Source: Brachybacterium alimentarium
Lineage (GTDB): Bacteria > Actinomycetota > Actinomycetes > Actinomycetales > Dermabacteraceae
Reading direction: 5' to 3'
NCBI RefSeq assembly: GCF_002332425.1
Contig: NZ_NRGS01000005.1
Coordinates: 1 to 64,000 of the forward strand
Length of the DNA: 64,000 bases
The position numbers were made by a program, and so were the translations under genes. The notes below the pieces were generated by a model. It did no database searches. It saw nothing but the letters and a program-made list of their open reading frames with translations, and was not told the origin of the DNA. Position 1 is the first letter of the stretch, and the number at the start of each line of letters is the position of its first letter. Shown here in pieces: positions 45,910-54,574 of the stretch.

Positions 45910-46023
45910 CGCGACGCGGAGCGGACCGGACTGCACGGCAGCAGCGACGGCAGCGGCACGAGGCACGCAGGCGGCCGCTGGACGGCACGTAGACGAGATG
46001 CAGAGGACACGCAGAGGACCCAT

Positions 46024-47070
46024 ATGGCCATGACCCTGAAGGATGTCGCGGCGCGAGCGGAGGTCTCCATCGCGACCGCCTCCCGCTCCTTCCAGCGCCC
46101 GGACCTGGTCGGAGAGGCCACGCGGGAGAAGGTGCTCGCCGCCGCGGCGGAGATCGGCTACAGCCCCAACCGCAGCGCCCGCGCCCTGATCACGGGCCGG
46201 TCCGGAGTGTACGGCGTGATCGTGCCGGACCTCGAGAACCCGTTCTTCCCGGCGGTCCTCAAGGGTGCTCAGGCGCGCGCTCATCAGCTCGGCGCCCAGC
46301 TGCTGATCACCGACGCCGGGGAAGCGCCGGACGGCGAGCTGCCGCTCGTGCGCACCCTCGCGCCTCAGGTCGACGGGATCGTGCTGTGCTCGAGCCGGAT
46401 GGACGAGGGCGTCCTGCGCGAGGCCGCGAGGCTCGTCCCGCTCAGCCTGGTCAACCGGGTCTCCCCGGTGCTGCCGGGGGTCTTCGCGGATCCCGTCCCC
46501 GGCATCCCCTCCGCCATCCGGCATCTGCATCGCATGGGCCACCGCCACCTCGGCTACGTGGGCGGCCCGAGCATCAGCCGCTCGGACTCCGTGCGCCGCA
46601 CGGTGATCGAGCGTGTGTGTCAGGAGATCGGCATGGAGTGGACGGACATCGGCTCCTTCGCGCCGACGGTCGAGGGCGGCCGGCGCGGCGCCGAGGCCCT
46701 GCTGCTCACCGAGGTCACCGCAGTCCTCGTCTACAACGACTTCATGGCGCTCGCCCTGATGGAGCGTCTGCGCGGCTTCGGAGTGGACGTGCCCGGCGAG
46801 ATCAGCGTGGTGGGCTGGGACGACATCGAGTTCTCAGCGCTGGTCACGCCCGGACTGAGCACCGTGCAGGTGCCGCGCTACGACATGGGGGTCGCAGCCG
46901 TCGACCTGCTTCACGACGGAGACGTGCACGCGGGAGCGCGGGCCGACGGGGGAGACGGTGAGCACGGGGCGGAGGGCCCCGACGGCGGCTCCTCGGCGCA
47001 CGCCCGGCTCGGCCTGCCCACCCGGTTCGTCCCGCGCGGATCGACCGCGAAGGTCGTCGTGCGCGAGTAG
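46024..47070 (+). CDS. LacI-family transcriptional regulator
   Basis: A 348-residue regulator with an N-terminal helix-turn-helix (LKDVAARAEVSIATASRSF), hinge (SARALITGRSGVYGVIVPD) and a periplasmic-binding-protein-like effector domain. It probably senses the sugar acid handled by the divergent dehydrogenase/UxaE-like genes or the GntP permease. I start at ATG 46024 with AGAGG 6 nt upstream. An alternative GTG at 45838 follows a -10 box and would add 62 residues encoded partly by the heptamer repeat. A Gly/Asp/Glu-rich insert lies near the C-terminus. Confidence 0.88.
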   Translation: MAMTLKDVAARAEVSIATASRSFQRPDLVGEATREKVLAAAAEIGYSPNRSARALITGRSGVYGVIVPDLENPFFPAVLKGAQARAHQLGAQLLITDAGEAPDGELPLVRTLAPQVDGIVLCSSRMDEGVLREAARLVPLSLVNRVSPVLPGVFADPVPGIPSAIRHLHRMGHRHLGYVGGPSISRSDSVRRTVIERVCQEIGMEWTDIGSFAPTVEGGRRGAEALLLTEVTAVLVYNDFMALALMERLRGFGVDVPGEISVVGWDDIEFSALVTPGLSTVQVPRYDMGVAAVDLLHDGDVHAGARADGGDGEHGAEGPDGGSSAHARLGLPTRFVPRGSTAKVVVRE

Positions 47071-47175
47071 CCGTCGCCCATGAGCGACCCGAGCACTCCG
47101 AGCGGAGAGGTCCCCGGCGTCGGGAGCCCGCAGCGCGGGCGCCGGCCGTGCACGGCCGCTCGACGGTCGCGGTCC

Positions 47176-48561
47176 TCAGCCCACGAACACCGACAGCAGC
47201 AGCACCATGCCCAGCCCCACCAGCGAGTTGCACAGCTGGAACAGGCCCCAGGTCTTCAGAGTGTCCTTGACGGAGAGCCCGAAGTACCCCTTGAACAGCC
47301 AGAACGCTGCGTCGTTGACGTGGGTGAAGGTGTTGGAGCCGGCCGCCGTGGCGAGCACCAGGAGCGCCGGGTCGATCCCGCCGGTCATCGCGCCGGTGGA
47401 CGGGTCGATGACCGCAGCGCCGATGATGCCTGCGGCGGTCATCGCGGAGACCACGCCCTGACCGGTGGCCAGTCGCAGCAGCACCGTGATCAACCAGGCC
47501 ATGACGTAGGGGTTGGCATCCACCCCGGTCATCAGCGTGCCGATGAAGTCGCCGATGCCGGTGTCGATGATGACCTCCTTCAGAGCGCCGCCGGCACCGA
47601 TGATCAGCACGACCATGGCGATGGCCCTCACGGCCTCCTCGAACCGTTCCATCACCCAGCTGAAGTCCCGCTTCTGCGCGGTGCCGAACAGGACGAAGGC
47701 AGCGATCATCGCGATCGTGATCGCCACCTCGGAGGATCCGACGAAGTTCACGATGTCGTACGCCAGGGTGTCCTCGACCAGCCAGATGTTCGCGACCGTC
47801 GCGCCCACCATGATCGCGACGGGGATCAGCGGGGTGAGGAGCGAGACGGCGAAGCTCGGGCGGTCCTCCGGGGCGACCGCCTCGTCGGCCTGCATGATCT
47901 CGGGGATGGCGAAGTCGAGAGTGCCCAGGAAGCGGGGGAGGACCCAACCGGTCACGGCGATCGTCACGATCGCGACGGGGATCCCGTAGATGTAGACCAT
48001 GCCGTTGTCCGCGCCGTAGGCATCGACCAGGGCCACCGGGCCGGGCTGCGGCACGAACAGCGAGTGCGCGGTCGTGGTGGCCGCGACCGCCGGGATCGCG
48101 AGCTTCATGAAGGGCAGCTTCGCCTCATGGGCGACCGCGATGATCAGCGGTGCGAGCACGATGAAAGCGACTTCGTAGAACATCGCCAACCCGAAGACCA
48201 GTCCGCACACCACCAGGGAGACCTTCACCCACCGCACGCCGAGCGTGGCGATCAGCGTCTGGGCGATCTGGGTGGCGGCCCCGGAATCGACCATGAGCTT
48301 GCCGATCACTGCGCCGAAGACGACGAGGATCGCGAGGGACCCCAGCGTGCTGCCGAAGCCCGTGGTCATCGTCTCCAGCAGCGAGCCGAGCGTGATCGCG
48401 TCCCCGGGCAGCCAGCCCGCGGAGACCGAGACCATCTCTGCGACACCGGTGAACAGTGCCGCCAGGAGCAGCGCGAGCATCGCATTGAGCTTGTACTTCA
48501 TGTTCAGCCACAGCATCAGCGCGATGCCGAGGGCGATCCACAGGACGTGGAGCAGGGCCAT
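47176..48561 (-). CDS. gntP: GntP-family gluconate/sugar-acid permease
   Basis: A 461-residue proton symporter with about 12 membrane segments. Family features include the [18 protein letters not shown] start, the [13 protein letters not shown] segment and the C-terminal [23 protein letters not shown] block typical of GntP/GntT. GGAGG lies 5-6 nt before the ATG. It converges on the LacI gene and likely imports the sugar acid used by the neighbouring cluster. A palindrome 120 bp upstream (48682-48704) is a candidate operator. Confidence 0.92.
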   Translation of the reverse strand: MALLHVLWIALGIALMLWLNMKYKLNAMLALLLAALFTGVAEMVSVSAGWLPGDAITLGSLLETMTTGFGSTLGSLAILVVFGAVIGKLMVDSGAATQIAQTLIATLGVRWVKVSLVVCGLVFGLAMFYEVAFIVLAPLIIAVAHEAKLPFMKLAIPAVAATTTAHSLFVPQPGPVALVDAYGADNGMVYIYGIPVAIVTIAVTGWVLPRFLGTLDFAIPEIMQADEAVAPEDRPSFAVSLLTPLIPVAIMVGATVANIWLVEDTLAYDIVNFVGSSEVAITIAMIAAFVLFGTAQKRDFSWVMERFEEAVRAIAMVVLIIGAGGALKEVIIDTGIGDFIGTLMTGVDANPYVMAWLITVLLRLATGQGVVSAMTAAGIIGAAVIDPSTGAMTGGIDPALLVLATAAGSNTFTHVNDAAFWLFKGYFGLSVKDTLKTWGLFQLCNSLVGLGMVLLLSVFVG

Positions 48562-48681
48562 GGGGTCCTCCGAGGGGTCGACGGGTCGGCAGCGGGGGTG
48601 ACGGGGAGATGGGGTGTGACGGGCCGGAAGCGGGGGCCGACGGGTCAGCAGCGGGCCGCGTCACACTGCCGACGATCCCGG

Positions 48682-48704
48682 GTAAATTCCTCTGGGGAAC
48701 TTAC
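48682..48704. promoter_or_regulatory. Candidate operator of gntP
   Basis: GTAAATTCC-N5-GGAACTTAC, a 9-bp inverted repeat with one mismatch. It is AT-rich against the background and lies 121 bp upstream of gntP. Confidence 0.55.
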
Positions 48705-48761
48705 TGTGGTTCGTGCACGAAGGTTCTCGCCGTCCGGTCGGACGAACGCCCTGAAAATGGC

Positions 48762-48767
48762 TATGAT
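48762..48767 (+). promoter_or_regulatory. -10 box of the K+ channel/peroxiredoxin unit
   Basis: TATGAT, close to consensus, would start transcription near 48775 and give a leader of about 175 nt. The -35 region is weak. Confidence 0.45.
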
Positions 48768-48951
48768 CTGCACCGATGGGCGTTGCCAGAGCTTGCCGGG
48801 GAGAGAGTCCTCACCGGTGTGAGCTGCGGAGCATGGTGCTCTGGGCCGCACCGGGCTCGCGACGGTGGCCTCCTGCCGGGGAGCGGGCCTACGCTTCCGC
48901 GTGGTGCATCGACGGTTCGCGTCGGTGCCGGATCTGGTCGAGAGGATCGCC

Positions 48952-50706
48952 ATGGAGCTGTCGGAGGCTGTGCGCCGCCGCGCTGAACGGGCCCCGGGCC
49001 CCCGTCGTCGGTCGCGCGCCGGGCTGCTGATCGTGGCGGTCGGTGCTCTGATGGTGGTCGTCTACGCCGCGGCGTTCCTCGGGGTCATGCGCCTCGAGGG
49101 TCATGACTTCTCCTGGATCAGCGCCGTCTACTGGACCATCACCACGATGTCCACGCTCGGTTACGGCGATGTCACGTTCGAGTCAGATCTGGGCCGTCTG
49201 CTCTCGATCATCGTGCTGCTCAGCGGCGTCGTCTACATGCTGGTGCTGCTGCCCTTCTTCGTCATCCAGTACGTCGTCACCCCGTGGCTGGACCGCCGCC
49301 GCATGGCCCGCACGCCGCGCAAGGTTCCCGCCCTGCTGCGCGATCACGTCCTGCTCGTGGGGTCGGACGCCGTCACCCAGGCCTTCGCCGCTCGCGCCGA
49401 GCGCTCGCGGGTGCCCGCAGTGCTCGTGGTGGAGGACCCGGTCGAAGCGGGGCTGCTGCATGACCAGGGTCGACAGGTCGTCGTCGGCCCCTTGGACTCC
49501 GCACAGACCTACCGCAACGCCGGTGCCGACCGGGCCCGCCTGGTGGCCTCGACGCTCTCGGACACGGCCAACACCAACGTCGCCTTCACCGTCCGCCAGG
49601 TCTCCGGGGACGTCCCCGTCGCCGTCACCGCGAGCAAGCCGGTCTCCACCGACGTGCTCTCCCTGGCCGGTTCCGACCACGTGCTCGAGCTGGGCGCCGT
49701 GCTGGGTCGGGAGATGGCCGGGCGCGTTCTGGGCACGACCGGCCGCGTGCATCGCATCGGCAGCTTCGGCGAGACGATCATCGCCGAGGCCGCCGCACGC
49801 GGCACCGCGCTCGTGGGGCTCACCCTGGAGCAGGCGATCGGCGAGCTGCGCTGCTGCGTGCGGATCCTGGCGCTGCTGCGCAAGGGCAGGCTGCGCCCGA
49901 TGAAGCCCGAGTCGACCATCACCGACTCCACCGTGCTGATCCTTGCCGGCGAGGCACCGGAGCTCGCCGCCTACGACGAGCAGTTCCAGGTCCATGAGCA
50001 GTCCGAGGACCCGGTGATCATCCTCGGCGGCGGCCGGGTGGGACGCTCCGCCTCGCGCGAGCTCACCGCGCAAGGACTGCCGAACACGATCGTCGAGCAG
50101 CTGCCCGGGCGGGTGGAGAACTCCTACTCCGCCCTCGAGGGCACCGCGAGCTACCGCGTCATCGACGGCGACGCCGCCGATCAGCGCATCCTGCGCCGGG
50201 CAGGCCTGGAGAGCGCGTCCGCCGTGCTCGTCACCCCGCGCGATGACGACCTGAACGTCTACCTCACCCTGTTCTGCCGACGACTGCGGCCCGAGCTGCA
50301 GGTCGTCTCCCGCGCCACCTACGAGCGCAACGTCGCGACCCTCTACCGGGCGGGAGCGGACGGGGTCCTGTCCTACGCGACGATCGGTGCGACCGACCTG
50401 TGGAACCATGCCGGACTCAGCCACCGGGTGCTGGTCGCCGAGGGCAACGAGCTGTTCCTCGTGCCGCGGCCCTCCTCCCTGGTGCGACGGTCCGTGCGCG
50501 ATGCCGAGGTGCACCGCCGCACGGGCTGCCACATCGTCGCCGTGGGGGACGAGGACGGCACCCTCAGCTACGACACCGAGTCGATCCCGTCGGCGCCCGG
50601 GAAGCTGCTGCTGCTCGGCGACCGCCACGCCGAGCGGCTGTTCCGCCAGACCTATCTGAAGCATCGGCGCTTCCGCTCCGGCGATCGCGCAGGAGCCGCC
50701 CGATAG
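48952..50706 (+). CDS. Two-TM potassium channel with two RCK/TrkA-N domains
   Basis: A 584-residue channel. Two membrane helices flank a pore loop with the K+ selectivity filter TLGYGD (68-73). Two cytoplasmic Rossmann-like TrkA-N modules follow: the first from HVLLVGSDAVTQAF (about residue 130), the second from VIILGGGRVGRS with a canonical GxGxxG. Each is followed by regulatory sequence. Having two RCK units in one chain resembles MthK/GsuK-type channels. AGAGG lies 6 nt before ATG 48952. The peroxiredoxin gene follows 104 nt downstream. Confidence 0.9.
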   Translation: MELSEAVRRRAERAPGPRRRSRAGLLIVAVGALMVVVYAAAFLGVMRLEGHDFSWISAVYWTITTMSTLGYGDVTFESDLGRLLSIIVLLSGVVYMLVLLPFFVIQYVVTPWLDRRRMARTPRKVPALLRDHVLLVGSDAVTQAFAARAERSRVPAVLVVEDPVEAGLLHDQGRQVVVGPLDSAQTYRNAGADRARLVASTLSDTANTNVAFTVRQVSGDVPVAVTASKPVSTDVLSLAGSDHVLELGAVLGREMAGRVLGTTGRVHRIGSFGETIIAEAAARGTALVGLTLEQAIGELRCCVRILALLRKGRLRPMKPESTITDSTVLILAGEAPELAAYDEQFQVHEQSEDPVIILGGGRVGRSASRELTAQGLPNTIVEQLPGRVENSYSALEGTASYRVIDGDAADQRILRRAGLESASAVLVTPRDDDLNVYLTLFCRRLRPELQVVSRATYERNVATLYRAGADGVLSYATIGATDLWNHAGLSHRVLVAEGNELFLVPRPSSLVRRSVRDAEVHRRTGCHIVAVGDEDGTLSYDTESIPSAPGKLLLLGDRHAERLFRQTYLKHRRFRSGDRAGAAR

Positions 50707-50810
50707 CCTCGACCCGGATCGTGCGCGCAGTCCGCAGCGCACATCCTGCTGCCCGCAGTCCGTCCGGCGCAGCCCGCCCCGCCCTCATCCGACGCATCCT
50801 CAGGAGAGAC

Positions 50811-51287
50811 ATGACCGCCGCACCCGTGAAGCTCGCCCTCGGCGACCAGGCCCCCGACTTCGATCTGCCCACCGCCGGGGGAGGGCGAGTCAGCCTGTCC
50901 GAGCTGCGCGGCGCACCGGCGCTGCTCTGGTTCTACCCGGCCGCGAACACTTCGCTGTGCACCAAGCAGGCCTGCGACCTGCGCGACAACCACCAGATGT
51001 TCCTCGACGCGGGCTACCGAGTGGTGGGCATCTCCCCGGATCCGATCGCCGAGCTGGATCGCTTCGTGGAGAAGCAGGAGCTGCCCTACACGCTCGCCGG
51101 CGACGAGTCCCATCAGGTGATGGAGGCCTACGGCGCCTGGGGCGAGAAGAACATGTACGGCAAGAAGGTCCAGGGCACGATCCGCTCGACCTTCGCGATC
51201 GACGCCGAGGGCATCCTGACCTTCGTGAAGTACCGCGTGGGAACCCCGAAGCACATCGCGCTGCTGCAGGAGAAGCTGGGCCTCTGA
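50811..51287 (+). CDS. Peroxiredoxin (BCP/PrxQ type)
   Basis: A 158-residue thiol peroxidase that reduces peroxides in the cytoplasm. The family motif appears as FYPAANTSLCTKQACDLRDN. The peroxidatic Cys keeps the Thr three residues before it but has Ser-Leu where PrxQ usually has Pro-Gly. A second Cys five residues later is positioned as in atypical 2-Cys PrxQ enzymes. AGGAGA precedes the ATG by 4-9 nt. It is probably co-transcribed with the K+ channel gene. Confidence 0.92.
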   Translation: MTAAPVKLALGDQAPDFDLPTAGGGRVSLSELRGAPALLWFYPAANTSLCTKQACDLRDNHQMFLDAGYRVVGISPDPIAELDRFVEKQELPYTLAGDESHQVMEAYGAWGEKNMYGKKVQGTIRSTFAIDAEGILTFVKYRVGTPKHIALLQEKLGL

Positions 51288-51353
51288 GACGGCCGACGGG
51301 ACGGTCCGGGAGCTCTCGATCCGTCAATGTGACGTGATCTGCTCGCTTCCGCT

Positions 51354-51382
51354 TTGGAGCACCCGCCGTGCTCCCGTATGCT
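51354..51382 (+). promoter_or_regulatory. Promoter of tRNA-Ser(GCU)
   Basis: TTGGAG (51354-51359) and TATGCT (51377-51382) with a 17-bp spacer; the tRNA begins 34 bp downstream. Confidence 0.65.
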
Positions 51383-51415
51383 GTTCCGGCGTGCCCTGCT
51401 CAGTGCGGGGCGCCA

Positions 51416-51504
51416 GGAGACGTGGCAGAGCGGCCGAATGCGCTCCCCTGCTAAGGGAGTAGGCGACCAAAATCGCCTCGGAGGTTCAAATCCTCTCGTC
51501 TCCG
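51416..51504 (+). tRNA. tRNA-Ser (anticodon GCU)
   Basis: The acceptor arms GGAGACG and CGTCTCC pair fully with G discriminator. The anticodon loop CTGCTAA gives GCT. A long variable arm (GGCGACC...CGCC) and a GGTTCAAATCC T-arm are present. CCA is not encoded. Confidence 0.97.
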
Positions 51505-51509
51505 CCGAG

Positions 51510-51558
51510 GAGAATGGCCCCTGACCTGCGATCAGATCGCAGTTCAGGGGCCGTTCTC
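51510..51558 (+). terminator. Terminator after tRNA-Ser(GCU)
   Basis: A long stem (GAGAATGGCCCCTGA pairing with TCAGGGGCCGTTCTC, plus GCGAT/ATCGC at the top) with two imperfect pairs, starting 6 bp after the tRNA. Confidence 0.8.
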
Positions 51559-51598
51559 GTGCCGTGCCGTGCCGTGCCGTGCCGTGCCGTGCCGTGCC
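51559..51598. repeat. Eight-unit pentanucleotide repeat (GTGCC)
   Basis: Eight perfect GTGCC units directly after the tRNA terminator, in non-coding sequence. Confidence 0.95.
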
Positions 51599-51679
51599 GG
51601 CCGGTTCTGGGTGGACGCGCCTGGTTCAGGGCGACCCGGGCTGGACCCGGCTCTCAGCCGACGCAGTCGGCGGTCGTGC

Positions 51680-52471
51680 TCACTCGGGGGTCTCCGCGAG
51701 GGTCGTCCACTCCGGGCCGGAGCTCTCGAGCAGGTCGGGGTCGCGCACCACGTCGGCCTGGACACCGCTGCGCAGCCTGCTCGCGAGCTCCTGCAGGGAT
51801 TCCCGCAGCAGCGCGCGCGCCCGGGAGCCGTCTCCCTGGGAGAGCGCGTCCAGGAGCGACTCGTGCATGCTCGTGAGATCGGCGCGCACACCGAAGCCGA
51901 GCGGGTCGGAGAAGCTGCCCATCCGGGTGAGGATGACGATCGTGTTCATCGCCGCGCCCAGGAACCGGTTCTGAGCGATCTCCGCGAGCTGCTGGTGCAG
52001 ATCGAGATCGGCATTGCCCGCCTCGATGACCTCCTCGGCGGCCAGCGCCGCCCGGGAGCGCTCGATGCAGACGCGCAGAGGCGCGACCAGTCGGTCGGCC
52101 CCGGCGTCGTCCCCGGCTCTGCGCAGGGCCGTGATCCGGTCCGCGACGATGGTCGCCGCCTGCATCTCGATCCCGAGGCGGTAGTCGATGAAGTCCGACA
52201 TGGTCTCGGCATCCATGTGGGTGACGAACAGGCCGCGGCCGGGCACCTGCGTGAGCAGACCGTCGCGGACCAGACGCTGGCAGGCTTCGCGCAGCGAGGA
52301 GCGGGAGATGCCCATCTGGCGGGACACCTGCACCTCGGGCACGGGATCACCCGGGCGCAGGTCGCCGTAGTAGATCGCGTTGCGCAGCTCGAGCTCGGCC
52401 TGATCGATGATCGAGGGCCGTCGCAGCGGCTGCATCATCGGCAGCTGCACGCGTTCTTGGCGAAAGGTCAT
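51680..52471 (-). CDS. FCD-domain GntR-family regulator
   Basis: A 263-residue regulator with a winged helix (about residues 22-90: LRNAIYYGDLRPGDPVPEV, MGISRSSLREACQRL) and an all-helical FCD effector domain, recognisable from DLDLHQQLAE and SMHESLLDAL with metal-binding acidic/His positions. GGAGG precedes the ATG. It is divergent from the ehuBCDA-like operon, which it probably controls by sensing a small carboxylic or amino acid ligand. Confidence 0.9.
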   Translation of the reverse strand: MTFRQERVQLPMMQPLRRPSIIDQAELELRNAIYYGDLRPGDPVPEVQVSRQMGISRSSLREACQRLVRDGLLTQVPGRGLFVTHMDAETMSDFIDYRLGIEMQAATIVADRITALRRAGDDAGADRLVAPLRVCIERSRAALAAEEVIEAGNADLDLHQQLAEIAQNRFLGAAMNTIVILTRMGSFSDPLGFGVRADLTSMHESLLDALSQGDGSRARALLRESLQELASRLRSGVQADVVRDPDLLESSGPEWTTLAETPE

Positions 52472-52797
52472 CGCCGTCCTCCTGTTCCGGCGCGGACCGC
52501 ACGGTCCTCGCGTGGCGTCATCGTAGAACGGGCGGAGGCCCGAACGCCTCCCTCCGGGCCTCGCCAGTCGCTCGCCTCACTCCCGTCGGCGCGGCGAGAG
52601 GCGTGCGGGCCGTGGTCGGCGTTCACCTCGGGGTCACGACCCCGTTACGAATGGTGGTCCTGTGCACAGAGGATCGGCGACGCCTATACGCTTGTCCGGA
52701 ATCCGATATCCAGACATCAGATTGTCGGACACCGCGCACGCCGTCGAGCATGCGCCACCGTCCGACGGTCCGTCGCCCAGCGAGAGGGAGTCCCAAT
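52472..52797. other. 326-bp divergent control region between the FCD-GntR gene and ehuB
   Basis: No gene. It contains CTGTGCACAG (52660-52669, perfect palindrome), TTGTCCG (52692-52698) and TTGTCGGACA (52722-52731). The last is close to the TNGTNNNACNA operator pattern of FadR/FCD regulators. The stretch 52680-52732 is AT-richer than its surroundings, as a promoter would be. Confidence 0.6.
52722..52731. promoter_or_regulatory. Candidate operator of the FCD-GntR regulator
   Basis: TTGTCGGACA contains TGTC-G-GACA and fits the GT-N3-AC core of FadR-like regulators. It sits 66 bp before the ehuB start. Confidence 0.45.
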
Positions 52798-53712
52798 ATG
52801 TACAACCGTCGATCGTTCTTCCGAGGAAGCGGACTCGTCCTGTCCGCCGCAGCGCTGGGTGGAGGCCTCGCCGCCTGCAGCCAGACCAGCACGGGCGGGG
52901 GCGACACCAGCGACGGCGGCGGGGGCGACCTGCTCAGCAAGCTCCAGGACGCCGGGAAGATCACCGTCGGCTTCGCCGGTGAGGCCCCGTACAGCTTCGA
53001 TGACAACGGCGAGCTGACCGGTGCGACCGTGGCCATGCACCGTGAGATCTTCGGCGAGCTGGGCATCGACGAGGTCGAGGGCAAGCTCACCGACTGGAAC
53101 TCGCTGATCCCGGGCCTGAACTCCCAGCAGTTCGACGCGGTCAGCGCCGGCATGTCGATCCTTCCGGAGCGCTGCGCCGAGGCCGCCTTCAGCGAGCCGG
53201 AGTTCCAGTACACGACCGCGCTCATGGTGCCCAAGGGCAACCCCGAGGGTCTGAAGGACATGCAGTCCTTCGTCGACTCCGGCCTCAAGGTCGCCACCAT
53301 GAGCGGCGCCATCGAGAGCACCTACGCGAAGGACCTCGACCTCGACAGCATCGAGGTCGGCGGCCCGCAGGACGGCGTGGACGCGATCAACAGCGGCAAC
53401 GCCGATGCCTTCGCACTCACCGCGATCTCGCTGAACTGGCTGGCCGACAACTCGAACAACGACCTCGAGGTGACCGACAGCTTCGTGGCCGAGATCGACG
53501 GGGTCAAGCAGGTCGGCGCCGGCGGCACCGTGTTCCGCAAGGCGGACACCTCCCTGCTCGATGCCTACAACGAGAAGCTCGCGGAGATCATCAGCGATCC
53601 GGAGCGCTACCTCTCGATCGTGGGCGACTTCGGGTTCACGGAGGAGGAGCTCCCGCCGAAGGAGATGACCGCGGAGATCCTCTGCGACGGCGATCTCTCC
53701 TCCCTGCAGTGA
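52798..53712 (+). CDS. ehuB: EhuB-like ABC substrate-binding lipoprotein (ectoine/hydroxyectoine type)
   Basis: A 304-residue solute-binding protein (family 3). The N-terminus NRRSFFRGSGLVLSAAALGG is a twin-arginine-like signal, and the lipobox LAAC places the lipid on Cys27. A Gly/Asp-rich linker follows. The mature part carries VGFAGEAPYSFDDNG, GLNSQQFDAVSAGM and PERCAEAAFSEP, close to EhuB proteins that bind ectoine and hydroxyectoine. First gene of a four-gene operon. GGGAG lies about 8 nt before the ATG. Ectoine as substrate is inferred by resemblance; a polar amino acid is the alternative. Confidence 0.82.
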   Translation: MYNRRSFFRGSGLVLSAAALGGGLAACSQTSTGGGDTSDGGGGDLLSKLQDAGKITVGFAGEAPYSFDDNGELTGATVAMHREIFGELGIDEVEGKLTDWNSLIPGLNSQQFDAVSAGMSILPERCAEAAFSEPEFQYTTALMVPKGNPEGLKDMQSFVDSGLKVATMSGAIESTYAKDLDLDSIEVGGPQDGVDAINSGNADAFALTAISLNWLADNSNNDLEVTDSFVAEIDGVKQVGAGGTVFRKADTSLLDAYNEKLAEIISDPERYLSIVGDFGFTEEELPPKEMTAEILCDGDLSSLQ

Positions 53713-53797
53713 TGCCCGATCCTCATGTCGATCCCGCTCCGGCGCGTTCCTTCTCGGGACGCGCCGGAGCGGCGCATGACCAGGAGGTGATCCACCG

Positions 53798-54574
53798 ATG
53801 GATGGTGTGATCGGTTTCTTCGAGAAGCTCGGACCGAATCTTGAGATCCTCGTGGCCCGGATGCCGCAGATCCTCGACGGCATCCAGGCCACCGTTCTGG
53901 CGACCGCCCTGGGCGGGCTGCTGGCCCTGGTCATCGCCATCGTGTTCGGCATCGCGCAGGTCGCGAAGTACGCCGCCGTGCGCATCGCGGCGCGCATCTT
54001 CGTGGAGTTCTTCCGCGGCACCTCGCTCGTCGTCCAGCTCTTCTGGCTGGCGTTCGTGCTTCCCCAGCTGCCCTATCCGTTCGGCTGGCGGCTCGCCCCG
54101 CTGGTCGTCGCCGTCCTGGCGCTCGGGCTGAACTACGGCGCCTACGGCGCCGAAGTGGTGCGCGGCTCGATCGGTTCGGTGCCCCGCGGCCAGTACGAGG
54201 CGATCAGCGCGCTCAGCCTGAGCCCGATGCGCGGCATGTTCCGCGTGATCATCCCGCAGGCGTGGGCCCTGATGCTCCCGTCGTTGTCCAACCTCTGGAT
54301 CCAGCTGCTCAAGGGCAGCGCGATCGTGAGCACCGTGCTGCTGTACGACCTCTACTTCCGGGTGGAGCAGGTCCGTGATCAGACCGGCACCTGGTTCGCC
54401 TTCCTGTTCGCCCTGCTGGCCTACTACCTCCTCGCCTGGGTGATCGTGATCATCATGAATGCCCTCGAGGTGAGGGCGAAGCACAAGATCGGTCGCGGAC
54501 CGGCCCTGTCGAAGTCCTGGGGGATGCTGTTCCGTGCCCCGGGCAGCGTCGTCAAGGGAGGTGCTCTCGTATGA
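53798..54574 (+). CDS. ehuC: EhuC-like ABC permease
   Basis: A 258-residue permease of the HisMQ amino-acid type with about five membrane segments and the ATPase-coupling EAA loop in SIGSVPRGQYEAISALSLSPMRG. GGAGG lies upstream of the ATG. It follows ehuB by 85 nt and overlaps the next permease gene by ATGA, so the two permeases are made together. Confidence 0.87.
   Translation: MDGVIGFFEKLGPNLEILVARMPQILDGIQATVLATALGGLLALVIAIVFGIAQVAKYAAVRIAARIFVEFFRGTSLVVQLFWLAFVLPQLPYPFGWRLAPLVVAVLALGLNYGAYGAEVVRGSIGSVPRGQYEAISALSLSPMRGMFRVIIPQAWALMLPSLSNLWIQLLKGSAIVSTVLLYDLYFRVEQVRDQTGTWFAFLFALLAYYLLAWVIVIIMNALEVRAKHKIGRGPALSKSWGMLFRAPGSVVKGGALV

Larger units (their letters stand above)
45691..46023. other. 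333-bp divergent control region of the sugar-acid genes
   Basis: Lies between the minus-strand dehydrogenase and the plus-strand LacI gene. It contains two LacI-type palindromes (45777-45790 and 45842-45854), a perfect TCCACGTGGA (45800-45809), a TAGGAT -10 box (45826-45831) and an eight-unit heptamer array (45854-45909). The LacI frame is open throughout 45838-46023, so part may be coding. Confidence 0.75.
48562..48951. other. 390-bp divergent region between gntP and the K+ channel gene
   Basis: Contains the palindrome at 48682-48704 and a TATGAT -10 box at 48762-48767 facing the channel gene. An ATG at 48776, 8 nt after the -10 box, opens an 84-codon frame that overlaps the channel start in another frame. 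It does not look like a conserved protein. Confidence 0.5.

Noticed and set aside
47144-47157. GGCCGTGCACGGCC palindrome as a terminator between lacI and gntP
   Set aside because: The stem has almost no loop and no T-run; such palindromes are expected by chance in this GC-rich DNA.
48776-49030. 84-codon frame 8 nt after the K+ channel -10 box
   Set aside because: Arg/Cys/Trp-rich, no recognisable protein, and it overlaps the channel gene in another frame; at most a leader ORF.
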